From Proteobacteria bacterium ST_bin16 (GTDB lineage Bacteria > Pseudomonadota > Gammaproteobacteria > Burkholderiales > Nitrosomonadaceae): DNA of 64,000 nucleotides. The notes below the pieces were generated by a model. That model was not told the origin of the DNA. It made no database searches and worked only from the letters and a program-made list of their open reading frames with translations. Shown one piece after another: positions 1 to 8,242 of the stretch (positions are counted from its first letter, which is position 1; each line of letters begins with the position of its first letter). The translations under genes and the position numbers were made by a program. Location of the stretch: the NCBI GenBank assembly GCA_002083595.1, contig MSXT01000009.1:49905-113904 (forward strand), read 5' to 3'.

Positions 1-882
1 ATCGAAGTCAACGAAACGCAGAAAAATGCCATCCTGAGACAACTCGAGCAAGCCAAGCGTAACTTTGAAGTGGGTGTTTCGACCATCGTCGATACCAATG
101 AAGCGCAAGCACGTTATGACTTGACGCTGTCGCAGGAAATCGCCGCGCGCAACGCATTGGAAATCAAAAAGCGCGCGTTGCAAGGCATTATCGACCGCCT
201 CCCGGAGCATCTCTCCGGCGCCAGGGAAATCGCCAACAACCTGGCTACTTTGAAATACGGGAGCATGGATGAATGGGTCCGCACCGCGGAAGAAAAAAAC
301 TTTACCTTGAAAGCGCAGCAGGCTGCTTATGAATCGGCGCATCAAAACGTAAAAAGAATCTGGGCACAACATTACCCGACCTTGGATCTGGTGGCGCAAT
401 ACAGCAATCAAATCGGCGTCGGCGCGGCGGTTACCGGACGCGGCATCGATCTCACCTCGCAATCCATCGGTTTACAGCTCAATGTCCCTTTATTCCAGGG
501 CTTTTCGGTGCAATCCCAGGTACGCGAGGCGATGGCGCTGCAAAATAAAGCTTTGCACGATCTGGAAAACACCCGGCGCAACATCACGATACAAACGCGT
601 CAGCAGTATCTGAATGTCACCAATGGCATTGCACAGGTCAAAGCGCTTAAGCAAGCCTTGGTTTCCAGCCAAAGCCAGTTGGATTCGACCATTCTCGGCC
701 AGCAAGTCGGGGTTAGAACCGAAGTCGATGTACTCAATGCCCAGCAGCAACTGTACGCCGCCAAGCGCGATCTGGCCAAGGCCTACCACAGCTACCTGAT
801 GTCCCGCTTACGCCTGAGCGCGGAAGCCGGTGAATTGGACGAAGATACATTAATACAAATTAACGCCATGCTGATCAAGTAA
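1..882 (+). CDS. TolC-family outer membrane efflux protein, C-terminal part
   Basis: The reading frame is open from base 1, so the gene starts upstream of the window and about 293 residues are visible. The product is an outer-membrane channel of the TolC/OEP family, which forms trimeric alpha/beta barrels for type I secretion or efflux. Visible support includes the family-typical 'FEVGVSTIVDTNEAQARYD' start of a helical repeat, the 'LQLNVPLFQGF' strand segment and the 'VGVRTEVDVLNAQQQLY' repeat near the end. An internal GTG at 70 is not the true start. The nearby HlyD/ABC exporter (3.2-6.7 kb, opposite strand) would need such an outer-membrane partner, but pairing is only inferred. The family is clear; the exact substrate is unknown. 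Confidence 0.9.
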   Translation: MEVNETQKNAILRQLEQAKRNFEVGVSTIVDTNEAQARYDLTLSQEIAARNALEIKKRALQGIIDRLPEHLSGAREIANNLATLKYGSMDEWVRTAEEKNFTLKAQQAAYESAHQNVKRIWAQHYPTLDLVAQYSNQIGVGAAVTGRGIDLTSQSIGLQLNVPLFQGFSVQSQVREAMALQNKALHDLENTRRNITIQTRQQYLNVTNGIAQVKALKQALVSSQSQLDSTILGQQVGVRTEVDVLNAQQQLYAAKRDLAKAYHSYLMSRLRLSAEAGELDEDTLIQINAMLIK

Positions 883-913
883 CAGACAATCTTCCAACGG
901 CCAATCCGGCTAG

Positions 914-922
914 TGATAGAAT
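914..922 (+). promoter_or_regulatory. Probable rnpB promoter (extended -10)
   Basis: TAGAAT at 917-922 is preceded by TG one base upstream (914-915), an extended -10 pattern. It ends 7 bases before the expected 5' end of RNase P RNA. No good -35 hexamer is seen at the usual distance, which an extended -10 can tolerate. Inferred from position and motif only. Confidence 0.4.
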
Positions 923-929
923 AACCGCC

Positions 930-1228
930 GAAGCTGGCCAGACAGTCGCCGCCTGTCGTTCTTTTTGAACGCAGGGGGAGGAAAGTCCGGGCTCCATAGA
1001 GCAGGATGACGGTTAACGGCCGTCCGCCGCGAGGCGAGGAATAGGGCCACAGAGACGAGCGTATTCAGTTACGGTGAAACGCGGTAACCTCCATCCGGAG
1101 CAAGACCAAATAGGCAGGCGATGATGTTGCTCGCAGAGCCTGCGGGTAGGTTGCTTGAATGCACGGGTAACCGTGCATCTAGAGGAATGACTGTCCACGA
1201 CAGAACCCGGCTTACCGGCTGGCTTCAC
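930..1228 (+). ncRNA. rnpB: RNase P RNA (M1 RNA), bacterial class A
   Basis: This is the catalytic RNA subunit of RNase P, which trims the 5' leader from precursor tRNAs. The 5' end GAAGCTGGCCAGACAG pairs with CTGGCTTC at the 3' end (P1 helix). The conserved core 'GGGGGAGGAAAGTCCGGGCTCC' region lies at about 974-996, split here into 'GGGGGAGGAAAG' and 'TCCGGGCTCC'. The conserved 3' block with 'GACAGAACCCGGCTTA' is at about 1199-1214. The length of about 299 nt is slightly below the 350-380 nt common in proteobacteria, but all core signatures are present. An ORF on the opposite strand here is a shadow. The boundaries are read from the terminal pairing. Confidence 0.95.
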
Positions 1229-1310
1229 AAAATTTTAATGAAATTGACCCGAATTGAATTCTAGCCATCATGCAAAAACACAATGAGCGCTTGATACTTT
1301 ACGTTTAGCA

Positions 1311-2699
1311 ATGATCCGTAAATTTCTCCGCAAGGTATTCACCCGCAAAACGCCCGCTGCCGAATCGATCGCAACGCTGAGTATCATTCCACACAAGCGC
1401 CACGGTATCCGGCGTAACCAGATTAATCCGTGCGCGTTAAAAGTCGCCACCACCCTGCAACAGGGCGGATTTTCCGCCTATATCGTCGGGGGCGCGGTGC
1501 GTGACTTGCTGCTGGGTTTGATACCGAAAGATTTCGATGTCGCAACCAACGCAACCCCGGAAGAAATCCATAAGCTATTTCGCCGTTCACGCATCATCGG
1601 ACGCCGTTTTCGCCTGGTTCATGTAATGTGCGGTATGGAAACAGTGGAAGTGTCGACTTTCCGCGGACCATCACCGGACGATGAGGAAGATTCCGCAGCA
1701 ATCCCGTTGACCGATCAGCATGGCCGACTGTTGCGGGATAATGTTTTCGGTAGCCAGGAAGAAGATGCGGTACGGCGCGATTTCACGGTCAATGCGCTGT
1801 TTTACGATCCGATCAAGGAAGAAATTCTGGATTATCTGGACGGCTTCGACGACATTAAAGCCAAAAAGCTGCGCATTATCGGCGATCCGGAGCAGCGCTA
1901 CCGCGAAGACCCGGTGCGTATGTTACGCGCGGTGCGGTTAGGATCGAAACTGGATATGCAAATCGACGCGGAAACCGCCAAACCGATCGGCGATCTGGCG
2001 CCACTGCTGCAAAATGTCCCGCCATCGCGCTTGTTTGATGAAATGCTGAAGCTGTTACTGTCCGGGCACTCGTTGTCTTGCGTGGTCGAATTGCGCGCAC
2101 GCGGACTGCACCACGGTCTTCTGCCGATGCTCGATGTGATCCTGGAACAACCGCTCGGTGAACGTTTTATCACCATCGCGCTGAAAAATACCGACGAACG
2201 GATCGGGCAAAACAAACCCGTGTCACCCGGATTTCTGTTTGCCATATTGTTGTGGCACGAAGTGCTGGCAAACTGGAACACCTTGAAAGCATCCGGCGAA
2301 AAACCCATGCCCGCTTTGTTTAAGGCGATGGACCAAATTCTTGCGCGGCAACACAAGAACCTGGCGATTCCCCGCCGCTTTGACGCGGTAATACAGGAAA
2401 TATGGTCAATGCAGCCGCGCTTTGAAGCGCGGAGCGGCCGTCAACCGTTCCGCTTACTCGCCCATCCGCGTTTTCGCGCAGCTTACGATTTCATGCAACT
2501 GCGCTGCGAAAGCGGTGAATTGAGCGCGGAGCTGGGCGAATGGTGGAAAACTTTCCTGGCCGTGGATAGCGAAGAACGGGAAAAAATGCTGCCCAAGCAA
2601 ACATCCGGTAAAAAACCCCGGAAAAGACGCAGCCGCAAAAAATCTTCGTCCAGTTCCGCTGCTCCACCCGGCAGTGTAACGGATCAGGAAAACTCTTAA
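1311..2699 (+). CDS. pcnB: Poly(A) polymerase I
   Basis: Adds poly(A) tails to RNA 3' ends, which promotes mRNA and antisense-RNA decay. It is 462 residues, like E. coli PcnB. The class II nucleotidyltransferase head is clear: GGAVRD at residues 60-65, the metal-binding DFD at 74-76, and the RNA-binding RRSRIIGRRFRLVHV segment at 91-105, followed by the neck region with 'RYREDPVRMLRAVR'. The C-terminus is a basic tail (PRKRRSRKKSSSS), typical of PcnB rather than the related tRNA CCA-adding enzyme. The start at 1311 aligns with the PcnB N-terminus although no strong ribosome binding site is visible. folK follows 12 bases downstream, the usual pcnB-folK pair. Confidence 0.95.
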   Translation: MIRKFLRKVFTRKTPAAESIATLSIIPHKRHGIRRNQINPCALKVATTLQQGGFSAYIVGGAVRDLLLGLIPKDFDVATNATPEEIHKLFRRSRIIGRRFRLVHVMCGMETVEVSTFRGPSPDDEEDSAAIPLTDQHGRLLRDNVFGSQEEDAVRRDFTVNALFYDPIKEEILDYLDGFDDIKAKKLRIIGDPEQRYREDPVRMLRAVRLGSKLDMQIDAETAKPIGDLAPLLQNVPPSRLFDEMLKLLLSGHSLSCVVELRARGLHHGLLPMLDVILEQPLGERFITIALKNTDERIGQNKPVSPGFLFAILLWHEVLANWNTLKASGEKPMPALFKAMDQILARQHKNLAIPRRFDAVIQEIWSMQPRFEARSGRQPFRLLAHPRFRAAYDFMQLRCESGELSAELGEWWKTFLAVDSEEREKMLPKQTSGKKPRKRRSRKKSSSSSAAPPGSVTDQENS

Positions 2700-2711
2700 T
2701 CCACTCCCTTC

Positions 2712-3212
2712 ATGCATAAAAAACCGAGCCAGGCCTTTATCGCTTTGGGCAGCAATCTGGAAAACCCTGTTCTTCAGATTCAACGGGCATTTGACGAATT
2801 GAAACAACTACCCGGCACCCGCTTGATCAGCTGCTCATCGCTGTATCGAAGCGCCCCGGTGGGACGGTTGGATCAGCCTGACTTTATCAACGCGGTCGCC
2901 TTGATTGAAACCCAGCTTACGCCGCATGACCTGCTCAATGCATTGCTGGCCATCGAGCAGCGCCACGGGCGCATACGCGAATCGCTCAACGCGCCGCGAA
3001 CGCTTGATCTCGACGTTCTGTTGTACGATACGCTGCAATACCAGGATGCCGATCTGACTATCCCTCACCCGCGCATGACGCAGCGTGCCTTTGTGCTAAA
3101 ACCGCTATTTGAGATTGCACCGGATTGCGATATTCCGGGTTACGGGCCCATTGCGCCGCTGCTTGCGGCATGTCACGAACAACAACTGGAACAAATGAAG
3201 GAATCGCCCTAA
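2712..3212 (+). CDS. folK: 2-amino-4-hydroxy-6-hydroxymethyldihydropteridine pyrophosphokinase
   Basis: Transfers pyrophosphate from ATP to 6-hydroxymethyl-7,8-dihydropterin in folate synthesis. It is 166 residues, the usual length. Family motifs are visible: the N-terminal ALGSNLENP, the substrate/ATP-binding RTLDLDVLLYD with its catalytic acidic residues, and the IPHPRMTQRAFVLKPLFEIAPD C-terminal block. It lies 12 bases after pcnB and is probably co-transcribed with it. Its end faces the exporter gene of the peptide cluster (convergent, 8-base gap). Confidence 0.95.
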   Translation: MHKKPSQAFIALGSNLENPVLQIQRAFDELKQLPGTRLISCSSLYRSAPVGRLDQPDFINAVALIETQLTPHDLLNALLAIEQRHGRIRESLNAPRTLDLDVLLYDTLQYQDADLTIPHPRMTQRAFVLKPLFEIAPDCDIPGYGPIAPLLAACHEQQLEQMKESP

Positions 3213-3220
3213 CCCGGCTT

Positions 3221-5404
3221 TTAACCTGCAACGGCAACCGGCCGCTCTGCCGGGGAATTAACAGCAGGGTCGAGTTCCAGTATTTGCGCCGATGTTTGGC
3301 TTGGCACATCGCTGATAATTTTTCCACCCTCCAGCACAATGACTCTGTCTGCACTGGCGATCGTTCCGGGACGATGCGCAACGATGATGCGCGTCAGTTT
3401 CAGCGCACGGATCGCTTCGTTGACGCTGTGCTCGCGCGCGATATCGAGATGGCTGGTGGCTTCGTCAAGAAAAAGAATGCCGGGCTGGCGGTAAAGCGCC
3501 CGGGCCAGCAATAGCCGTTGTTTCTGGCCGCCCGACAATACCGCACCCATATCGCCGACTAACGTATTGTATTGCATCGGCATTGCGGTAATGTCGTCAT
3601 GGATCGATGCCAGCCGGGCGCTTGCTTCGATACGACCGTAATCCGCCTGCGCATCGAAAAAACAGATGTTTTCCGCGATAGAACCGGCAAACAATTGATC
3701 GTCCTGCATGACGCTAGCAACCGCATTGCGGTACCGCTCAACCCCAAAATGGCTCAGCGGAACGCCATCCACTTCGATACTTCCGCCGCTCGGCTGCAAC
3801 AGTCCCAGCATCAATTTAACCAAGGTCGTTTTGCCGCAACCCGACGGGCCTACGATGGCGACCGACTCACCTGCTTGGACATTGAAACTGACATCGTGCA
3901 GTACCAGCGGATCGGTTTCCGCATGACGGAAGGCCAGATGTATCACTTCGATCCGGCCGGCAAGCGGCGCTGCTGTGATACTTCCCGATTCATCAGGCGG
4001 TTCCGTGGGGGTCAGTGCAATGTCCCCGGCACGTTCCGTGTGCAACCCCAGCATGCGCAATTCCAGGCCCTTTTCAATCAAGCCTGCGACACGCTGCACA
4101 AATTGCGTTTTATACGCGATGAAAGCAAACAGCATTCCGATCGAAAAACCGCTGCCGTTCGCGCTATCCAGCACCAGCATGGCACCGAACCAAATGGTGA
4201 TGACATTCTCCACGCCAAACAGCAGACCATTGAATCCCTGATACAAAATGCCCAGACGCTGAGTCCGGATGCCGGCATTGAACTGATCGACCGTCAGATT
4301 TTGCCACGCCGCCGTGCGCGGCGATTCATGCGCGTGCAGTTTAATGCTCTGCATGCCGCGGATCGTCTCAAGAAAATGGCTTTGTTGTTTGGCGCTGCGG
4401 ACAATATGCTCTTCTGTAGCAAGACGAAACGGACGGTATAACGCAAACCGCAGCAAGGCATAAACCACGGCGGCAATCAGTGCGATCAATGCCAGTTTGA
4501 TACTGTAAAAAAGCATCATGCCGAGCGTGACCGTAGCCATCACGCCATCGATCAATGCCTCCAGAAATCCGGTTGTCAGGGTCCGTTGTATAACATTGAG
4601 CGAATCGAAACGCGACACGATATCGCCGACGTGACGCTTGTCAAACCAGCTTATGGGCAGGCGGATCAAATGACGAAACAAGTTCGTGATCATCTGCAAA
4701 TTGAGCGTTGTTCCAAGCACCATCAGCACCCAGGCGCGCAATGCTGTCACACCCGCTTGCACCACGGCGAACAACAGAAATCCAATTCCCAGCACGGTGA
4801 TGAGATCATAATCTTGCGCCACCAGTGCCTGATCGACAATCCACTGCATATAGAAAGGCGCCAGGATGGCAAAAAGCTGTAATACCAGCGCGAGTACCAG
4901 AATCTGGGTAACCGTCCCGCTCAATCCTTGCAAACGGCCGATCAGCGTGGTCAGTTTTACCTTGCGCGTATCGTCGCGTGGTGTGAATTCGCTGGCCGGC
5001 ATCAGCTCTAACGCAACCCCGGTGAAATGCTTGGAGAACTCGGCTAGCGCCAATTCACGTTCGCCCGCGGCCGGGTCGTGCAGTGTGACCCGGTCTCCTT
5101 GAACGCGAGTCAATACCACAAAATGACTGAAGTCCCAATGCAGCACGCAAGGCAGCTTCAGTTCCGGCAAATGTTGCAGATCCAGCCGCAAGGGACGCGG
5201 GGTGAATTTGAGTTGACCGGCCATTTTCATCAAATCGGCAAGCGTCGATCCGCGTAACGAAATGGGATAGCGTGTTCGCAAAGTAGCCAAATCGATGCGA
5301 TGGCCATGATAACTGGCAATCATGGCCAAGCACGCCAAACCGCATTCCGCCGCTTCGGTTTGCAGAATAACCGGGGTTTTATGACGTAAGGAAAAATTAA
5401 GCAT
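3221..5404 (-). CDS. Peptidase-containing ABC exporter (C39 peptidase/ABC transporter, CvaB/LagD type)
   Basis: A membrane transporter that removes double-glycine leaders and exports the peptide. From the chosen start it is 727 residues. An N-terminal C39 peptidase has 'QTEAAECGLACLAMIASYHG' with catalytic Cys at about 21, His in 'HWDFSHFVVL' and Asp in 'LHDPAAGE', so it looks active. A six-helix membrane domain follows, then an ATPase domain with Walker A GPSGCGKTT, signature LSGGQKQR and Walker B ILFLDEAT. The ATG at 5404 is chosen because AAAGGAT lies just upstream and the C39 domain begins at once. An in-frame ATG at 5449 would overlap the HlyD gene. It is the last gene of the peptide operon, 10 bases after hlyD. 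Specificity for the local precursor is inferred. Confidence 0.92.
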   Translation of the reverse strand: MLNFSLRHKTPVILQTEAAECGLACLAMIASYHGHRIDLATLRTRYPISLRGSTLADLMKMAGQLKFTPRPLRLDLQHLPELKLPCVLHWDFSHFVVLTRVQGDRVTLHDPAAGERELALAEFSKHFTGVALELMPASEFTPRDDTRKVKLTTLIGRLQGLSGTVTQILVLALVLQLFAILAPFYMQWIVDQALVAQDYDLITVLGIGFLLFAVVQAGVTALRAWVLMVLGTTLNLQMITNLFRHLIRLPISWFDKRHVGDIVSRFDSLNVIQRTLTTGFLEALIDGVMATVTLGMMLFYSIKLALIALIAAVVYALLRFALYRPFRLATEEHIVRSAKQQSHFLETIRGMQSIKLHAHESPRTAAWQNLTVDQFNAGIRTQRLGILYQGFNGLLFGVENVITIWFGAMLVLDSANGSGFSIGMLFAFIAYKTQFVQRVAGLIEKGLELRMLGLHTERAGDIALTPTEPPDESGSITAAPLAGRIEVIHLAFRHAETDPLVLHDVSFNVQAGESVAIVGPSGCGKTTLVKLMLGLLQPSGGSIEVDGVPLSHFGVERYRNAVASVMQDDQLFAGSIAENICFFDAQADYGRIEASARLASIHDDITAMPMQYNTLVGDMGAVLSGGQKQRLLLARALYRQPGILFLDEATSHLDIAREHSVNEAIRALKLTRIIVAHRPGTIASADRVIVLEGGKIISDVPSQTSAQILELDPAVNSPAERPVAVAG

Positions 5405-5414
5405 CGCCGATCCT

Positions 5415-6662
5415 TTAAATCCGCCCGGTAATCGACAACATCGGATCAATCACCCATTCAATCAACCGCCGCCGGTCGATATGAACATCCGCATCCAGCA
5501 CCATCCCCGCTTGCAATGGCATGGCTTGACCGTACGCTTGTACCTGCTGCTGCGGCAAACGGACGGTGATGCGGTATACCGACTCCTGAATCGCTACTGG
5601 CAAACTGGATTCATCCGGTTGAATCACCGTGCGGCCGATTTCGACCACCTCACCCAGATGGTGCCCGAAGCGCTGATAGGGAAAAGCTTGATAGCGCAGG
5701 GAAACTTGCTGTTCCGGCTTGATAAATCCGGCGGCGCGCGTGGGCACCAACAACTGCGCTTGTAGCTCGGCGCCCGCGGGCAAAATCGATAGCAGCGGCA
5801 TGGCCGGAGTCACCATCTGCCCTACTTCAGCCAAAATGGTCGTAACCGTACCATTGGCCGGTGCGGTCAAAATAACGCTGCGGCGTGCATCCGCTTCCGT
5901 GAGTTGTTGCTCCAGCTCGGAGATTTGCCGTTCGATCGCGGCGGTATTATTGGCCTGTTTCAAACCGGAAGCCGATAATTCCACGCGCGCCGCGCTCAGC
6001 TCGCGATTCAGGCCGGTGATGCTGCGTTTTAATTGCGCGTGTTGATTACGCTGATCGATCAGCGCCTCCTGCTTTTCCTGTACGGCCGCATCGGAGACAA
6101 AATGCTCCGTCAGTAATTTTTCATGACGCGCCACCGTGCGTTCCGCATTCGCCACGCGACTGGCTTGAAGCGCCAATTGCGCCAAGGCTTCACGGATTTC
6201 CGTTTCCAATCCGCGGATCCGGCCGGCAATACTGCTGCCGGTCAGTACATCGATTTGCTGCTGCTTGCCTTGCTCCTGCCGCAAACTATCGCGCCGCTGC
6301 TTAAGCTCCGCCAGCATCGCCGCCTGCGCTTCGCGCGTATTTGTCGTAGCACGTTCACTGGTAATCGTCAGCAACGCATCGCCTTGTTTGACCTGCTGAC
6401 CTTCACTGACATGCTTCTCAAGCACGGTTCCGTTTTGCGGGGAGAAAATCCGGATCATGCCTTGTGTCGGCGACAAGTAACCCACCACATGCTCCTTACG
6501 GGTATATTCCCCCCAGTATGCAAAACCGGCGATCGCGATGGCAAAAAGCGCGGCCGCCCAAACCAGCACACTGATCGCCGGAGACCGCGCAATCAAAACA
6601 TCGCCATGCAGGCGGTTTTGCTGGTGAGATAAAGCTTCTGTGCGAAAAAGGGCGCGCTTCAT
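5415..6662 (-). CDS. HlyD-family periplasmic adaptor (CvaA-like)
   Basis: Membrane-fusion protein that links the inner-membrane ABC exporter to an outer-membrane channel. From the ATG at 6662 it is 415 residues. It shows a short cytoplasmic N-terminus (MKRALFRTEALSHQQNRLHG), one membrane helix at about 29-49, a lipoyl-like half motif ('GMIRIFSPQNGTVLEKHVSE'), a long coiled coil rich in Leu/Glu/Gln, and the second lipoyl half ('VILTAPANGTVTTILAEVG'). The N-terminus resembles CvaA-type adaptors paired with C39 exporters. A longer frame to 6782 would overlap the radical SAM gene by about 100 bases and is less likely. It lies 17 bases after the radical SAM gene. Confidence 0.88.
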   Translation of the reverse strand: MKRALFRTEALSHQQNRLHGDVLIARSPAISVLVWAAALFAIAIAGFAYWGEYTRKEHVVGYLSPTQGMIRIFSPQNGTVLEKHVSEGQQVKQGDALLTITSERATTNTREAQAAMLAELKQRRDSLRQEQGKQQQIDVLTGSSIAGRIRGLETEIREALAQLALQASRVANAERTVARHEKLLTEHFVSDAAVQEKQEALIDQRNQHAQLKRSITGLNRELSAARVELSASGLKQANNTAAIERQISELEQQLTEADARRSVILTAPANGTVTTILAEVGQMVTPAMPLLSILPAGAELQAQLLVPTRAAGFIKPEQQVSLRYQAFPYQRFGHHLGEVVEIGRTVIQPDESSLPVAIQESVYRITVRLPQQQVQAYGQAMPLQAGMVLDADVHIDRRRLIEWVIDPMLSITGRI

Positions 6663-6679
6663 TGGATCAATCGATTTCG

Positions 6680-7738
6680 TTAAATATCGCTGTGCGCATG
6701 CGCGATATTCAATGGACCGTTCTTTTTGACGGGGTAAGGATAATTCGCCTCTTCCGCCCGTTTGCCGATCAGATTGTTCCAATCAAAAAAATAGGGTTTT
6801 GGCGCACGGGATATTTCATCGTAAACATCCCGGCAGAGCGAATAAAACGCTGGCAGGCGCTGTTCTTGCCAGTCTTTCAGCAACGTGCGCAACGGCGCCT
6901 GGGTTAGATTACCTATGGCAAAATCTCGCGCAAATCCGTATTGAATTGGACTGACGGTGGCATCCGCCTCAATCACGAGCGGAGAAACCAAATCGCCAAA
7001 CCGTTTACTTTTCTGTTCGGCTACGGCACTGGCAAAAACCAGTTCCGGATGTTGTTTCACGGTTTCGCTAAATGCGAGATCGATTTGCACTCTCAACGCA
7101 CTGTTATTGCTTTGCTGAGCAAGCAGCCAGGCATACGCGCTTTCCGTCGCATCCGGTGCGTTTCCCTGCAGCATCGTGGCGGCATTACCGACTTCCTCCA
7201 AGGGATGAATCTGGAGCAATTTTGCACCCTCGCTGATGGCAAAATCCCGGATCCAGTCGAGTTCGTTCAAATTGTATTGCGTCAATGTGAAAATAAAACC
7301 GAAATTCATATTCGCTGCACGCAGCAGCGGTAAGCGCGCTTTCATGGTATCAAACGCCAATTGCGAACCTCTGATACGGTTATGCGACTCGGGTATACCG
7401 TCAATGCTGATCGCCAGTACATCGACATTGCCGTGCAACAGCTCGATATTCGGCGCTGTCAGCAACATCCCGTTGGAAGTCACGCTGGTACGCATACCGC
7501 AGGTGTGGGCATGCTGTAATAATTGCGCCAATGGTTTATAAAGTAGCGGTTCACCACCGGAAAGACTGACAAAATTGAAACCTTCGTCGGCTGCATCCGA
7601 AATGGCCTCACACAAAAGATCAAGCGCAAGTGCACCGTGCGCTCGCGGTGAAGAAGAAGAATAGCAGTGGAGACAACTTAGATTGCACTGCCGTGTTGGA
7701 TGTATTTGCAAAATACGGGCTGATCCAGTTGGTCCCAT
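6680..7738 (-). CDS. Radical SAM peptide-modifying enzyme
   Basis: A radical S-adenosylmethionine protein of 352 residues, probably the maturase for the small peptide encoded just upstream. The [4Fe-4S]/SAM site is CNLSCLHC with Cys18, 22 and 25 (CX3CX2C). GGEP at 61-64 is the SAM amino-group motif, and the TIM-barrel strand 'DVLAISIDGIPESHNRIRG' is typical of peptide-modifying enzymes. The C-terminal part has the layout of a SPASM region ('LVIEADATVSPIQYGFARDF...IGNL'). However, only one Cys (302) lies beyond residue 80, so no auxiliary cluster can be built in the usual way. The start has GGGAG upstream. It follows the precursor gene by 21 bases. The reaction (epimerisation, C-C crosslink or other) cannot be read from sequence. 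Confidence 0.88.
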   Translation of the reverse strand: MGPTGSARILQIHPTRQCNLSCLHCYSSSSPRAHGALALDLLCEAISDAADEGFNFVSLSGGEPLLYKPLAQLLQHAHTCGMRTSVTSNGMLLTAPNIELLHGNVDVLAISIDGIPESHNRIRGSQLAFDTMKARLPLLRAANMNFGFIFTLTQYNLNELDWIRDFAISEGAKLLQIHPLEEVGNAATMLQGNAPDATESAYAWLLAQQSNNSALRVQIDLAFSETVKQHPELVFASAVAEQKSKRFGDLVSPLVIEADATVSPIQYGFARDFAIGNLTQAPLRTLLKDWQEQRLPAFYSLCRDVYDEISRAPKPYFFDWNNLIGKRAEEANYPYPVKKNGPLNIAHAHSDI

Positions 7739-7759
7739 TGCTATCTCCCTCTTGATAAG

Positions 7760-7963
7760 CTATTGATGTCCAGCGCTGATCGCGTTAACGTGATAAATAT
7801 CGACTGGGATACCCCTGATCAGCCAGGATGGAAAAGTGTTAAAATTAACTGCGCTGAAACCGGATAATCCACCCGCGATTTGACTGATTTCTTCCGGTGT
7901 TAAGCTCGCCATGGTTTGGCATTCGGCTTTCAGTTTTTCAGAACCGCTCATTTCATGAGACAT
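7760..7963 (-). CDS. Double-glycine-leader RiPP/bacteriocin-like precursor peptide
   Basis: A 67-residue peptide and the first gene of the cluster. The leader ends in 'SLTPEEISQIAGG' (residues 20-32), the classical Leu/Glu/Ile-patterned double-glycine motif that C39 peptidases cut after, so the predicted core is residues 33-67 (35 residues). The core has no Cys and carries Phe36, Phe41, Phe44, Trp47, Tyr57 and two His; the only Cys of the protein (15) is in the leader. Lanthionine or sactionine bridges in the core are therefore excluded. The next genes encode a radical SAM enzyme, HlyD and a C39 exporter, which fixes the role by context. A strong ribosome binding site precedes the start. The sequence is not one I recognise, and bioactivity is unknown. 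Confidence 0.8.
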   Translation of the reverse strand: MSHEMSGSEKLKAECQTMASLTPEEISQIAGGLSGFSAVNFNTFPSWLIRGIPVDIYHVNAISAGHQ

Positions 7964-7969
7964 GATTTT

Positions 7970-7977
7970 TCTCCTTT
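7970..7977 (-). promoter_or_regulatory. Strong ribosome binding site of the precursor peptide
   Basis: The minus strand reads AAAGGAGA six bases before the ATG at 7963, a near-perfect Shine-Dalgarno sequence. It supports translation of this small gene and decides its start over the internal Met5. The precursor has the strongest such site in the cluster, as expected for a peptide made in excess of its enzyme. Confidence 0.75.
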
Positions 7978-8242
7978 GAAGGGTTTAATAGACAATGCTA
8001 GGCGGATTGATCGATCCCAAAGTTGCGATTGAAATAAGGTTTTGACGCTGCCAAAAACCGCTGCCAATGCATTTATCAATCAATCCAATTTCAAGATAAC
8101 GCGATTGACTTGAAACCGCAGTGAGAAAAATCACAGCGGAATGCACATCCATTCCGGCTATTGGAACGTCCATTTAAAGCCAGCAAATACGCTATGATGA
8201 TCCGGTAATGGCTAAATCTTTATCAGGTATTGATACAAAAAC

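Noticed and set aside
3572..4441. 289-codon plus-strand ORF
   Set aside because: Entirely antisense to the ABC exporter, whose domains are intact; composition is unlike a real protein.
7985..8173. 62-codon minus-strand ORF just upstream of the precursor peptide, a possible second peptide
   Set aside because: No ribosome binding site, no double-glycine motif and no recognisable composition; it occupies the likely promoter region of the cluster.
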